Source: Candidatus Brevifilum fermentans (GTDB lineage Bacteria > Chloroflexota > Anaerolineae > Anaerolineales > Villigracilaceae). From it: DNA of 64,000 nucleotides. Location of the stretch: positions 1 to 64,000 of the forward strand of contig CAMCQT010000005.1 of assembly GCA_945877125.1 (NCBI GenBank). The letters are read 5' to 3'. The translations under genes and the position numbers were made by a program. Under the pieces are notes generated by a model. The model did not search any database and was not told the DNA's origin. It was given only the letters and a program-made list of their open reading frames with translations. Below are positions 43,672-52,379 of the stretch, piece by piece; positions within the stretch are counted from its first letter, which is position 1, and each line of letters starts with the position of its first letter.

Positions 43672-46197
43672 TTACCGAATTGTCCCAAGCAGACGCGGAT
43701 ACCAATACCATAAAATATCAGCCACAGGTTTGCTGTGAATGGATGTGGATTTGTCCTGCAACGCGGCCGGCGGATAATATCCTCGGCTGACAAAGCCGGT
43801 GATCCACTGGCGGGTGTTGACGGCGGTCAGGATTGCTTCGTAAATATCCGCCTGGGTTTGCAAGCTTAAACTGACGGAACTGAAATCGGCATTGGGTCGG
43901 CTGAGCGCGCTCCAATCTATGCAGGCGCCTTTGCCGTCTGGGATGCATTCTCCAGCCGCGCCAGCCGCAGATGGGTACGCAACGGCAAGGACAAGTGGTT
44001 TGTTTAACAGCGAGGCAAGCGATGAAACTTCATTGTCCAATAGGCGCCCGGCTTCATTTGCGTAATCTACTTTTGTTGCACTTGGGTTTGTAGAAAGCGA
44101 AGCCGACCAGAGCAGGTAAATCCCGTCTACATCTTGCAGGAAGTTTAGCGGAGTTTCAAGTGTGGACTTGGTGTAGGGCAGCGCCCACAAAATTTGTCCC
44201 TTGAAATGTTGACGTACATCCGTGAGGATTGATTTCCATTGTGTCTCGCTGTCAGCCGGAACGTTGGATGGGTTGCCGTCCGACAGTTTTCCGCCGGGCA
44301 GGGCTGGAGCTACCCAATCACCGCCGAGGATGAGGGTCTGCGCGCCGGTTTGGGCTGCCAGGTCTGCATAGTTGACGGCGAATGCGCGGTAGCGTGTGAA
44401 CCACGCCTGCCACCACTGTGCATCTCGTGGCGCACCCAGCCAAAAGCTTGCGCTGGGCGCGGTTGAAGATCCATCAGATAAAGCGGGGAAGTTCGGCGTC
44501 GGAAAGATCGCGACGTTAAGTCCCAATGCGCGGGCTTGTGAAATCATGATCGCTGAATCAATCCACAGCGGGTCCTGTCCGGGGATGGGAGCGAAGCCGA
44601 GGGGCGAAACTTTGGTGTAGGTCCAACTTGGGGTGAGGACGACGATATTGGCGCCCAGTGCCTGTGTGTTGGCAAAGGCTTGCGGTGCATAATACGACCA
44701 GTTGGGGCGGTACGTGGGTTGGAATTCGACACCGGCGATGAATCCGCTGGCGCGCGGGGTGATGCTTGCGCCAACCAATGTGACCGGCTCTGGATTCTCG
44801 AACCACTTCCAGGCGCTGATCGTATCTTGAATATCCTGACTGGTTAGGCTGGTCATAGCCTGCCGACCTGCGGGCGCGGCGCCGACGGTTTGAACATCGT
44901 CCGCGCTTCCGCATTGCCCGTTGCGGCAATAGCGATATGAAAAAGAGCCGAGGATATTGAGCGGGCCGTAAAGTTTGTATGCCCACTTATTATTGCCAAG
45001 CGGCCACATGGGAACGGGTTCCATCCAGCCAAATGTGTTGAATTGCATGTAGATAATGTCGCCGGGCGGTGTGACCGACGGAACGGTCACTTCAAAAAGA
45101 ATGGGCGCATCACCGGCAGACCAGGACATAACCGAGTCTTGAAGTACGATTTCCTGGGCGGGCACGATCAGCTCGCGCAAGTTCCATTGACCATCTTCCT
45201 TGTGCTCGGCATTCCAAAAGCCATCGCCCAGTGTGTATTTATATTGAATGTGCGCACCGGCAGGCAGGGCCAGCGTGGTCGCGTAGCGTCCGTCTGCTTG
45301 CAGGCTCATAATGGGCATACGGTCTGTGTTGGTGCTGACTCCGCCTTGCAGGTCTGCGAACGTGTTGCCGAGCTGTAAAATATTCCCCGCAATACGCACA
45401 GGCACACCTGGCACAGTGGTATCTGGCACTGAAACGGTAAACGTCACATTTACCAGCGGCAGGGATTTTACGCGCAGATCAACCTCTGTGGTGTGACCAT
45501 CCGCAACAGCCGCGCCCTGTTGAAATGTTTGATACATGCCATCCATGCTATAGACCAGCAGGTTTTGTACGCCGGTGGGCAAGCCAACAAGCTCAAACCG
45601 TCCGCTGGAATCGGTGATGGATTGCATACCGCCCGCGGTGACCAGCATGTTCGGCAATGACGAACCGGTGTCTACATTAAATATCTGTCCCTGAATTGTG
45701 CCGGTTTGGCGCGCGTAAGATTTATCTCCCCAGTCAGCAACGATATCCTGTACTTCAGCCGGACCCGCAACAAAATACATGCGGTAGCGAATCGCCGTGC
45801 CTAGATTGGTGTCTTCTAAAACCTGTGTCGCGCCGCGCCGCACATAGCGATATTTAACAATCGAATTATAGGGCAGGGGCAGCGTCGCTGTGTAGGTCAG
45901 CGAGTCGCGCGCACTCATTGGGTATTGCGTAGCATTCAGCGAAAGTCCCGTCACCTCATCCATGACGGCAATTGACATGGATTCATTTGCCAGAAGCGGC
46001 TCGGGCAAAACCACCACGAAGGTGGTCTGTGCCATTGTCTGCGGCGTTGGCGAAGGGACAATACCAACCGGAGTCTGTGTGGATGTGCCGGAACTGATTG
46101 GGGTTTCAAATAATGAAAGAGTGCATGCCTGCCCAACCAGGACAAGCACAATCGTCGCAGCGATAATTCGGCGGATCAATATTGACTGCATGTTCAT
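43672..46197 (-). CDS. large lipoprotein with starch-binding-like modules and a probable TIM barrel
   Basis: 841 residues. The leader ends in LVGQAC (lipobox). It continues with an N-terminal CBM20-like module (YTATLPLPYNSIVKYRYVR), a carboxypeptidase-regulatory-like beta sandwich (TIQGQIFNVDTGSSLPNMLV), two further modules with CBM20-like turns (DGRYATTLALPAGAHIQYKY and RYCRNGQCGSADD), and a C-terminal ~360-residue region with (beta/alpha) pattern (FIAGVEFQPTYRPNWSYYAP, ANIVVLTPSWTYTKVSP, TLILGGDWVAPALPGG, ILWALPYTKS, DGIYLLWSAS). GGDWVAP-type ends recall glycoside hydrolase barrels, but the catalytic acids are not assigned. Extracellular polysaccharide metabolism is likely. GAGGAGAG precedes the ATG. 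Convergent with the lyase gene. Confidence 0.75.
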   Translation of the reverse strand: MNMQSILIRRIIAATIVLVLVGQACTLSLFETPISSGTSTQTPVGIVPSPTPQTMAQTTFVVVLPEPLLANESMSIAVMDEVTGLSLNATQYPMSARDSLTYTATLPLPYNSIVKYRYVRRGATQVLEDTNLGTAIRYRMYFVAGPAEVQDIVADWGDKSYARQTGTIQGQIFNVDTGSSLPNMLVTAGGMQSITDSSGRFELVGLPTGVQNLLVYSMDGMYQTFQQGAAVADGHTTEVDLRVKSLPLVNVTFTVSVPDTTVPGVPVRIAGNILQLGNTFADLQGGVSTNTDRMPIMSLQADGRYATTLALPAGAHIQYKYTLGDGFWNAEHKEDGQWNLRELIVPAQEIVLQDSVMSWSAGDAPILFEVTVPSVTPPGDIIYMQFNTFGWMEPVPMWPLGNNKWAYKLYGPLNILGSFSYRYCRNGQCGSADDVQTVGAAPAGRQAMTSLTSQDIQDTISAWKWFENPEPVTLVGASITPRASGFIAGVEFQPTYRPNWSYYAPQAFANTQALGANIVVLTPSWTYTKVSPLGFAPIPGQDPLWIDSAIMISQARALGLNVAIFPTPNFPALSDGSSTAPSASFWLGAPRDAQWWQAWFTRYRAFAVNYADLAAQTGAQTLILGGDWVAPALPGGKLSDGNPSNVPADSETQWKSILTDVRQHFKGQILWALPYTKSTLETPLNFLQDVDGIYLLWSASLSTNPSATKVDYANEAGRLLDNEVSSLASLLNKPLVLAVAYPSAAGAAGECIPDGKGACIDWSALSRPNADFSSVSLSLQTQADIYEAILTAVNTRQWITGFVSRGYYPPAALQDKSTSIHSKPVADILWYWYPRLLGTIR

Positions 46198-46237
46198 TCT
46201 CTCTCCTCGGATGAAACAAACGCTTCTTTTCGCCGCT

Positions 46238-47257
46238 CTAACCTGTTTCTGCTTCGTCGGCTTTTCTCTGCTCCTCGGCTTGATTCCGCTTTCGCCCGGC
46301 AGAGGCGATATGGCTTAAACCGATACTGATAAAGTATAGCAAGATCATGGGCGCCATGACCAATCCCTGGTTGACCGGGTCAATAGTCGGCGTGATGATC
46401 GCGGCCACAATTGCAATGATCACAATCGCCAGCCGCCATTGTTGGGCAAGTATCTCTGGTTGGACGAATCCGATGGCAGATAATACATAGATCACCAGCG
46501 GAAATTCAAACGATACGCCTATCCAAAACATTAATCCGATCACAAAGGAAAAATAAGATTGCGGACGCAACTCTGTATTAATGCCCATAAAGTTATTCAG
46601 GAAGGGCAGGGCAGTGGGCAGCATCAGGAAAAATGTAAAAGCCGCGCCGCCAATGAAGAAGATGGACGCCAGCGGAATTCCAAAAAGTCCCATTTTGCGC
46701 TCACGGGGTCTCAACCCTGGCGCGGCAAACCACCAGAGTTCAAATGCAATATACGGGATGGACAACGCAATACCAGAGAATAACGCCACTTTCATAAACA
46801 CGCTGATAGATTCGGTTACTTCAATGGCTTTCAGTTTGTCTAATCCGCCGACGGGTTGCGCCAGATAATTGACAACATTTTGTGTAAAAAGAAAAGAGAC
46901 CCCGACCATCAACATTAACGCCAGCACCGCGCGTAACAGGTGCATGCGGAGCGCCTCTACCTGGTCCCACATCATCTGGCGCGTGTCCTGGTTGGTGGTC
47001 AGGTCAACAAAAACTTCTGTTAATGGGTGTTCATCGGGTTCGGTGTTCAGGAATTTGTTGAATTGAGATAACTTCCGAAAAGGGAATGCGATGATATTGT
47101 AGATCAGGCGGAATGGGGATGTGATAACGCGCCAGATACGATCAAAGAATTCTGGAGATCGTCTATAGATTGCCCGAAATGGGCTGGCGATAAGGTTGAA
47201 GATAAAACGAAATGGAGAGGCAAATACCCGCCATAGCCCCATAAGAAATTTATGCAT
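46238..47257 (-). CDS. tatC: twin-arginine translocase subunit TatC with duplicated N-terminal extension
   Basis: 339 residues. The TatC core has six helices with the motif FxELWxFxxPGL (here FELWWFAAPGLRPRERK), the helix-end LPTALPFLNNF and INPTIDP-type ITPTIDPVNQ. TatC recognises twin-arginine signals and forms the export channel with TatA. The first ~75 residues before the core are unusual: two ~22-residue amphipathic units, WRVFASPFRFIFNLIASPFR and WRVITSPFRLIYNIIAFPFR, occur in tandem. The ATG at 47257 overlaps the end of tatA by eight bases; an upstream start at 47311 would overlap far more. Coupled to tatA. Confidence 0.9.
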   Translation of the reverse strand: MHKFLMGLWRVFASPFRFIFNLIASPFRAIYRRSPEFFDRIWRVITSPFRLIYNIIAFPFRKLSQFNKFLNTEPDEHPLTEVFVDLTTNQDTRQMMWDQVEALRMHLLRAVLALMLMVGVSFLFTQNVVNYLAQPVGGLDKLKAIEVTESISVFMKVALFSGIALSIPYIAFELWWFAAPGLRPRERKMGLFGIPLASIFFIGGAAFTFFLMLPTALPFLNNFMGINTELRPQSYFSFVIGLMFWIGVSFEFPLVIYVLSAIGFVQPEILAQQWRLAIVIIAIVAAIITPTIDPVNQGLVMAPMILLYFISIGLSHIASAGRKRNQAEEQRKADEAETG

Positions 47258-47663
47258 TCGTATCTGGGTCGCTTTCGTTTTCTTTTGTTTCTGCTGAAAC
47301 AGAGGGTTCAATTTTGTTTTCAGGTGTTGTCGCCGCAGGTGTGGGGATGATGGGACCTACCGGCTGGGAGCGCAGGGGAGTGCCTGGGGTGTATGACCTG
47401 CTGCCAGTTAAGTTGGTTGCGTTGTTCAAGTTATTTCCTATCTGATTCATTTCATTATTTGCATCCCGCATGAGGCGGTTGGGTAATGTCCGCAACTCGC
47501 GCGAAGTCTGTTGAAATATCTTCCAACCGTCAGAGGTCACAATATCGCGCAGCCATTTGCCAAGGGTTTTGCCCGCTTTTTGCATATCTTTCGGCCCCAG
47601 GATGATCAATGCAATGATGACGATGAAAATAAGTTCAGAAGGTCCAACGCCGAGAATTTCCAT
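47250..47663 (-). CDS. tatA: Sec-independent translocase TatA/TatB-type protein
   Basis: 137 residues: one N-terminal membrane helix (GVGPSELIFIVIIALIILGP), an amphipathic helix (KDMQKAGKTLGKWLRDIVTS) and a long disordered C-terminal half rich in Thr, Pro and Glu. The helix with the GPSELI start and the FGP-like hinge (ILGPKDMQ) are typical of TatA/B. Length and longer tail lean toward TatB, but the genome may use one protein for both. It is coupled to tatC and lies two bases after nusB. Confidence 0.85.
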   Translation of the reverse strand: MEILGVGPSELIFIVIIALIILGPKDMQKAGKTLGKWLRDIVTSDGWKIFQQTSRELRTLPNRLMRDANNEMNQIGNNLNNATNLTGSRSYTPGTPLRSQPVGPIIPTPAATTPENKIEPSVSAETKENESDPDTNA

Positions 47664-47665
47664 TT

Positions 47666-48127
47666 TTAAGATTCCAATTTAGCTTCGTGTTCAATTCTAT
47701 TTTTTATGATCTGATTGATCTCATGCTCATGATCGACCAGTGTGCCAAGTACGCCATTAATAAAACGCGGCGCAGAGTCTGAGCCGTATTGTTTTGCCAG
47801 TTCCACTGCTTCGTTGATGGCAACTTTGACAGGGGTTTCGCGGTAGACTGCGAATTCCCAGAAGGCGATGCGCAAAATATTTCGGTCAATGGCTGCGATC
47901 TGATCCAGCGGCCAGTCTGGCGCATATTTTGCAATCAATTGGTCAAGGTCTTGTGTGAGGGGCAGCACGCCGAAGATGATCTGTCTTGCGAATTCTGCGA
48001 GTTCATCGGAAAGCGGAATCTCTTCGAGGCGTTTGGTTAATACTTCGCCTGGAAGATGATTATTTGCGATATCGGTTTCGTAAAGTACTTGCAGAGCGAG
48101 GGCGCGTGCTCTGGTTCGGGGTTTCAT
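47666..48127 (-). CDS. nusB: transcription antitermination factor NusB
   Basis: 153 residues, all-helical. ARALALQVLYETDIANNHLP at the start, then YAPDWPLDQIAAIDRNILRIAFWEF, AINEAVELAKQYGSDSAPRFINGVLG are standard NusB segments. With NusE it binds boxA RNA to allow full rRNA transcription. The ATG at 48127 is chosen; a longer frame overlaps the asp23 gene. It lies between asp23 and tatA in a common Anaerolineae order. Confidence 0.94.
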   Translation of the reverse strand: MKPRTRARALALQVLYETDIANNHLPGEVLTKRLEEIPLSDELAEFARQIIFGVLPLTQDLDQLIAKYAPDWPLDQIAAIDRNILRIAFWEFAVYRETPVKVAINEAVELAKQYGSDSAPRFINGVLGTLVDHEHEINQIIKNRIEHEAKLES

Positions 48128-48131
48128 GCTT

Positions 48132-48476
48132 TCAAGCCTCACTATCCTCGTAATCAATATCTTCAATATGAATGTTTACGTAGCCAACATCCATGCCGAC
48201 CATTTCTTGAATGGCGCGCGCGACATTCTGCTGAACGTTGCGGCTTACTTCGCGGATGTTTACATCCTGCTGGAGGACGAGATGCAAGTCTGCGTAGACT
48301 GTGTTCTCTTCCGTTTCAATGCGGACTCCGTCGCCTGCTCCTCGTTTAAAGAGACGATTTACGCCCCCAGAGACGGGAGCGAGCCTGCTGACGCCCGGCA
48401 CGCTCAAGGCGGAAAGACGCGCAATGGTTGTGAGTACGTCAGGCGATACAGTGGTTTTGCCTTGTGTGTTTTCCAT
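48132..48476 (-). CDS. Asp23/Gls24 family alkaline shock protein
   Basis: 114 residues: VSPDVLTTIARLSALSVPGVS, then RFKRGAGDGVRIETEENTVYADLHLVL-type beta region, and EVSRNVQQNVARAIQEMVGMDVGYVNIHI. These are the canonical Asp23 motifs. The family sits at the membrane or in envelope stress, with unclear biochemistry. AAGGAG precedes the ATG. It is encoded between fabG and nusB. Confidence 0.92.
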   Translation of the reverse strand: MENTQGKTTVSPDVLTTIARLSALSVPGVSRLAPVSGGVNRLFKRGAGDGVRIETEENTVYADLHLVLQQDVNIREVSRNVQQNVARAIQEMVGMDVGYVNIHIEDIDYEDSEA

Positions 48477-48487
48477 TTTTACTCCTT

Positions 48488-49243
48488 TTACATCATAGCC
48501 ATGCCGCCATCCACGCCGAGGACTTGACCGGTGATATATGCGGCTTCGTCTGAGGCGAGAAATGCGGCAGCGTAGGCAATTTCTTCAGGTTTTCCTTTGC
48601 GCGCCAGTGGAACCATTTTGAGCGCGGCTTCCAATGTTTCGGGTGTCATGCCGTCTAGAATTTCGGTGTCTACAAATCCCGGAGCAATGGCGTTGACCGT
48701 GATGTTGCGTGCGGCAACTTCGCGTGCGAGGGCTTTGGTGAAACCGATCTGCCCCGCTTTGGATGCGGAGTAATTCGTTTGTCCGGCGTTACCCATTTGA
48801 CCTGCGACCGAAGCCATGTTGATAATTCGTCCCACGCGCTTACGCATCATGTGCTTGACGGCGGCCTTCGAGCAGTTGAAAGCACTCTTTAGGTTGGTGT
48901 TGATGACTGCGTCCCAATCTGCTTCGGGCATCATCATAATTAATTGGTCGCGGGTGATGCCTGCGTTGTTGACGAGGATGCTCAGGTCGCCGAATGTTTC
49001 CACGGCAAACTTGACGAGGGACTCAGCCTGTTTGAAATCAGAAACATCTGCCTGGTATGCGGCAGCTTTTCCGCCTGCGGCTTGAATCTGTTTGACCACT
49101 TCTTCAGCGGCTTCGGGGGACTTGTTGTAGTTGACAACAACCGCCGCGCCGCGTGCGGCGAATTCGAGGGCAATGGCGCGGCCAATTCCGCGTGAGCCGC
49201 CGGTGATGAGCGCTACTTTATTCTCTAAAGATAAGGGTGACAT
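48488..49243 (-). CDS. fabG: 3-oxoacyl-ACP reductase FabG
   Basis: 251 residues. NADPH site TGGSRGIGRAIALEFAARGA, NNAG segment VNNAGITRDQ, active-site Ser region MASVAGQMG and YSASKAG (Tyr and Lys), end ITGQVLGVDGGMAMM. It reduces the beta-keto acyl-ACP in fatty-acid elongation. AGGAG lies seven bases before the ATG. It leads the asp23-nusB-tat run. Confidence 0.95.
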   Translation of the reverse strand: MSPLSLENKVALITGGSRGIGRAIALEFAARGAAVVVNYNKSPEAAEEVVKQIQAAGGKAAAYQADVSDFKQAESLVKFAVETFGDLSILVNNAGITRDQLIMMMPEADWDAVINTNLKSAFNCSKAAVKHMMRKRVGRIINMASVAGQMGNAGQTNYSASKAGQIGFTKALAREVAARNITVNAIAPGFVDTEILDGMTPETLEAALKMVPLARKGKPEEIAYAAAFLASDEAAYITGQVLGVDGGMAMM

Positions 49244-49288
49244 GACATGACTCCTGTAATGAAATTATACATCATGTGGAATAAACCA

Positions 49289-49984
49289 CTATTGCCTCTT
49301 TGGAAACGAACTGTCGCGTATCCCAAATGCCAGCCAGACGCCGCCGCCCAATGCAAGGATGGCAGCCCACAGGAAGGCGTCTTCCCAGAAGCGGATGGGG
49401 AAAAGGCGGATGAGGGTGTCTGAATAATAGAAAAGCCAGGAATCGCCTTTGAAAAATATCGAGTGAAAAAAGATGAAGAATTGCTCGAACACGCCTGGAT
49501 TTATGGTGATACCGATGCCTGCAATAAGCCCAAGCGCAGTGGCCAGCCCGATCATCCACATGCCGCCGCGGCGTACTCCGTTCATGTAGTCTGGCAGCCA
49601 TTGTCCGCGAGTGGCGAGGATGGCAAGCGCGGAGAGGATGATGAGCGAGATGGTCCAAACGCCCAATGCGCCAAGCACCACATTTTTGACATCAGCCATA
49701 TGACTGAGTTCGCGTTCGTTGTAAAGCGGAGTTCCGTCCTCAAATTTCAAATCACCGAGGTAGGAAATATCCGCGCCGTTGGTGAGATACTCGACGGCGT
49801 AGGGCGCCCATTGTAAACGTTCCTGCTGGGTCATGCCGTATTCATCCACGGGGAAGTAGGGCATTCGGTATTCAACGTTGAAGTAGATGGGACTGAGCAG
49901 AATCCGCAGGGCGGTGCCGATGAGGGCGAGGGGAACAAGAAGGGAGATGTGGTAGGAGAGGATGGTGGGGAGGGTTTGTTTCAT
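49289..49984 (-). CDS. DUF1461/TIGR01906 integral membrane protein
   Basis: 231 residues with four to five hydrophobic helices and an extracytoplasmic stretch between the first two (EYRMPYFPVDEYGMTQQERL, then ELSHMADVKNVVLGALG). The closing WEDAFLWAAILALGGGVWLAF and the 'GDSWLFYYSDTLIRLFP' segment are typical of the family. Function unknown. GAGAAACC lies before the ATG at 49984; an upstream frame start is not supported. Four hairpin repeats lie upstream. Confidence 0.85.
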   Translation of the reverse strand: MKQTLPTILSYHISLLVPLALIGTALRILLSPIYFNVEYRMPYFPVDEYGMTQQERLQWAPYAVEYLTNGADISYLGDLKFEDGTPLYNERELSHMADVKNVVLGALGVWTISLIILSALAILATRGQWLPDYMNGVRRGGMWMIGLATALGLIAGIGITINPGVFEQFFIFFHSIFFKGDSWLFYYSDTLIRLFPIRFWEDAFLWAAILALGGGVWLAFGIRDSSFPKRQ

Positions 49985-50023
49985 GGTTTCTCTTTTAATT
50001 TTTTTGATGTTACATAAAAATAA

Positions 50024-50170
50024 CTCCGAAGGAGTGGAATGATTATAGTTTGTGAAAAATGAATGCAACAACCCCGAAGGGGTGTCATATTTTTTGAGCG
50101 GATCATGCCATCCCTTCGGGATTTGGTCGTTCCCATTTAATTTTCTATAATCCTATCATCCCTTCGGGAT
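50024..50170. repeat. array of four short CCCGAAGGG-type hairpins
   Basis: CTCCGAAGGAG (50024-50034), ACCCCGAAGGGGT (50071-50083), ATCCCTTCGGGAT (50110-50122) and ATCCCTTCGGGAT (50158-50170). Each has a GAA or TTC core; the last two read as a UUCG tetraloop on the plus strand and the first two on the minus strand. They fill the gap between the DUF1461 and MFS/spermidine-synthase-like genes. Possible terminators, stability elements or repeats. Confidence 0.75.
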
Positions 50171-50193
50171 TACAAACTGAGCAGGGTGAATAA

Positions 50194-51744
50194 TTATTGC
50201 AAAAATTCCAGTCCGCCTTGCAGGACGAAACTGACGACCATGTCGTTGACGATCCACTCGATGGGGGCGAGGTCATCGGTGAAGACTGTGGTGGTAGTGT
50301 AGCCGTCTTTGAAATTGGCGTAAGTAGATGCCATGGCGGCGACCAGCAAAGGATGAACGCTTGGGTCTGTGGAAAACGCAACCAGATTGGCTGTGAAGTT
50401 TTCGCGGGTGGTCGGCTGTTTGGTGGCGAAGATCATGGTGTTGAGCGTGCCGGGAATATCCATGATGTGGATGGATGCAAATTCAGTTGCTATTGTGGTG
50501 GCGAGTCCGTCGATTAGGCGCCGGTCGCCGGGGACTGATCCCACGTTGATGGTTAGAACCCCGTCCTCGGCTAGGTGCGAAGCGACAATCCCAAAAAATT
50601 CCTGTGTGGTCATGTGCGGCGGAATGTAGGGCGGGCGGTAGGCATCGACGGCGATGATGTCATATTTATACGGGCTGCGCTCAAGGTTCAGCCGCCCGTC
50701 GCCGATGTGGACTGTGAGGTTGGGCAGGTTCAAGCCAAAATATTTTTCGCCGACCTCGACAATTTTTTCGTCGAGTTCAAAACCGTCAATCGGAATATTG
50801 CCGTAGACCGCGCTTGCTTGGCGTGCGGCGGTGCCTGCGGCGAGTCCGACAATTGCCATCCGTTTTATATCCTGTGGTTTGCGGTCTGCGTAAAAATAAG
50901 GGCCGACCAAAAATTGCTCCCAGGGCCCGCCGTAGTTCAAGGTGTCGGGATGGTAAATGGAATGGACGCCCTGCCCATCATTCAGTTTCAGGAGCGTGTA
51001 GCCACTTTGTTCCTGCACCTGAATATAGTTGTACGCAGACTCGGCTTCGTAGACCTGTCCGGCGCTGTTCTTAAGCGATTGCCCCGCCGAAAGCGCGGCG
51101 ACAATTGCCAGCACGACGGGCATCCAGATCAACTTGAGCATCTCGCGCCGGCTTGCAAATTTTGCGAGTCCGATCAAGGCGACAAATAGTAAAAAGAAAC
51201 CGAAGACAAAAAAAGTAAGTTTTGTGCCGATGGTGGGGATGGTGACAAGGGTAGGCAGGAACGTGCCGATAAACGAGCCGAGGGTGGAAATGGCATAAAT
51301 CTGCCCCGAGATTTGCCCCGACTTTGAAGTATCGTCGACCGAGAGGCGGATGGCGAAAGGGGAGATGGCGCCCAGCAAGGTGATGGGCACGCTGAACAGA
51401 ATCAGCACGGCGATGAATGAGCCGGCCATAATGCCGACGCTCAACGCCTCAAACGCGGTCGCCGCCGACCTGAGGACTGGTCCAGCGATATAGGGCACGA
51501 GCCCAATCGTGAACGCGCCCCAGGCCAGGATGCGGTACATTGCGCCCGGTGTTGGGTTGTTGTCTGCCCATTTGCCGCCGAGGAAATATCCCAGCGTGAG
51601 GTAGATCAGGATCAGCCCGATAATGCTGGCCCAGACCAGGTTGCTTGTGCCGAAGACATTGCCGATGAGACGCCCAGCGGCAAGCTCCGCGGCGAGGGTG
51701 GTCATGCCAGAGACAAAAACTGTGAAGAGGAGATATTTTTTCAT
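50194..51744 (-). CDS. MFS-type membrane protein fused to a spermidine-synthase-like domain
   Basis: 516 residues. The N-terminal ~230 residues have eight to ten hydrophobic helices (TTLAAELAAGRLIGNVFGTS). The C-terminal half is a spermidine-synthase-like Rossmann domain: GLAAGTAARQASAVYGNIPI, GFELDEKIVEVGEKYFGLN, VHIGDGRLNLERS, YDIIAVDAYRPPYIPPHMTT. Such fusions exist widely; whether the enzyme part makes polyamines is doubtful, and lipid or membrane transfer has been proposed. It is the upstream gene of the 49.3-51.7 kb run. Confidence 0.85.
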   Translation of the reverse strand: MKKYLLFTVFVSGMTTLAAELAAGRLIGNVFGTSNLVWASIIGLILIYLTLGYFLGGKWADNNPTPGAMYRILAWGAFTIGLVPYIAGPVLRSAATAFEALSVGIMAGSFIAVLILFSVPITLLGAISPFAIRLSVDDTSKSGQISGQIYAISTLGSFIGTFLPTLVTIPTIGTKLTFFVFGFFLLFVALIGLAKFASRREMLKLIWMPVVLAIVAALSAGQSLKNSAGQVYEAESAYNYIQVQEQSGYTLLKLNDGQGVHSIYHPDTLNYGGPWEQFLVGPYFYADRKPQDIKRMAIVGLAAGTAARQASAVYGNIPIDGFELDEKIVEVGEKYFGLNLPNLTVHIGDGRLNLERSPYKYDIIAVDAYRPPYIPPHMTTQEFFGIVASHLAEDGVLTINVGSVPGDRRLIDGLATTIATEFASIHIMDIPGTLNTMIFATKQPTTRENFTANLVAFSTDPSVHPLLVAAMASTYANFKDGYTTTTVFTDDLAPIEWIVNDMVVSFVLQGGLEFLQ

Positions 51745-51864
51745 TGATTTTCCGTTGAATAGGATGGAGGCGATTATACACGGTGGGGGGAAGTGAGAAG
51801 TAAAAGGGAATAGTGAATGGGGGTTTGCGGGTATTCGTTTCTGCGGAACGAATAGGAACGAATA

Positions 51865-52239
51865 TTATTTTTGGACCTGTTCCGCTTCTTCAGCAAAAGC
51901 ATCCTCTATTTTTCTGATCTCTTCATTGAACTTATTTGCCTCTTTGGCATTTTTGTTTGCGTATGCCTGAATGCGTTCCAGGCTTGCAATGCGCCCTGCC
52001 GCCATAGTGATGGCGCGCAACCCTGCAAGCCTACTTTCATAATTCAAGTCTTCAAGTGATTTGGTATAGGCTTCCATGAAGCGTTCAATATTGACGCGCA
52101 CGAGACCTATCTCGCCAGCCACGTCAGTAAGGGGGAGTTCAGAGAGCGCCTTGCTCTCAAATTTACTAAAATGTTTTGAGTAGAAGCCGTGTTTGTGCGC
52201 GTTCTTATTGTTGGGCTGACCACCGCGTTTTTTAGTCAT
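51865..52239 (-). CDS. small HGFYS-motif protein, paralogue of the gene at 52380
   Basis: 124 residues. N-terminal RGGQPNNKNAHKHGFYSKHF is a motif common in small proteins of mobile DNA and phage (GG-P-NxNA-KHGFYS). The rest is helical: LPLTDVAGEIGLVRVNIERF and a long helix to the end. GGAG lies before the ATG at 52239. The second protein at 52380 shares the helical core (VDEVSSEINLLRVLSARFM). Likely small DNA-related or regulatory proteins, but unproved. Confidence 0.65.
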   Translation of the reverse strand: MTKKRGGQPNNKNAHKHGFYSKHFSKFESKALSELPLTDVAGEIGLVRVNIERFMEAYTKSLEDLNYESRLAGLRAITMAAGRIASLERIQAYANKNAKEANKFNEEIRKIEDAFAEEAEQVQK

Positions 52240-52273
52240 CTTTTCTCCTTTTCTTTTCACTATTTTTTAAATA

Positions 52274-52372
52274 GACCTCTTGCATAAGTATTCTTGTAAC
52301 CCGTCAAAGCATATAATTTATGGAGAATGTCAGGCTGCAAACCTAACCTACATGCGACTTTTGCAAGAGATC
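52274..52372. mobile_element. short non-autonomous element with terminal inverted repeats (copy 1)
   Basis: Left end GACCTCTTGCATAAGT (52274-52289) and right end GACTTTTGCAAGAGATC (52356-52372) form inverted repeats. The 99-base element has no coding region. A second copy with the same ends is at 56219-56357. No transposase gene is in the window. Confidence 0.7.
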
Positions 52373-52379
52373 CAATGGT

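Noticed and set aside
50575-51189. A 204-codon plus-strand frame
   Set aside because: Shadow opposite the spermidine-synthase-like domain, whose motifs are clear on the minus strand.
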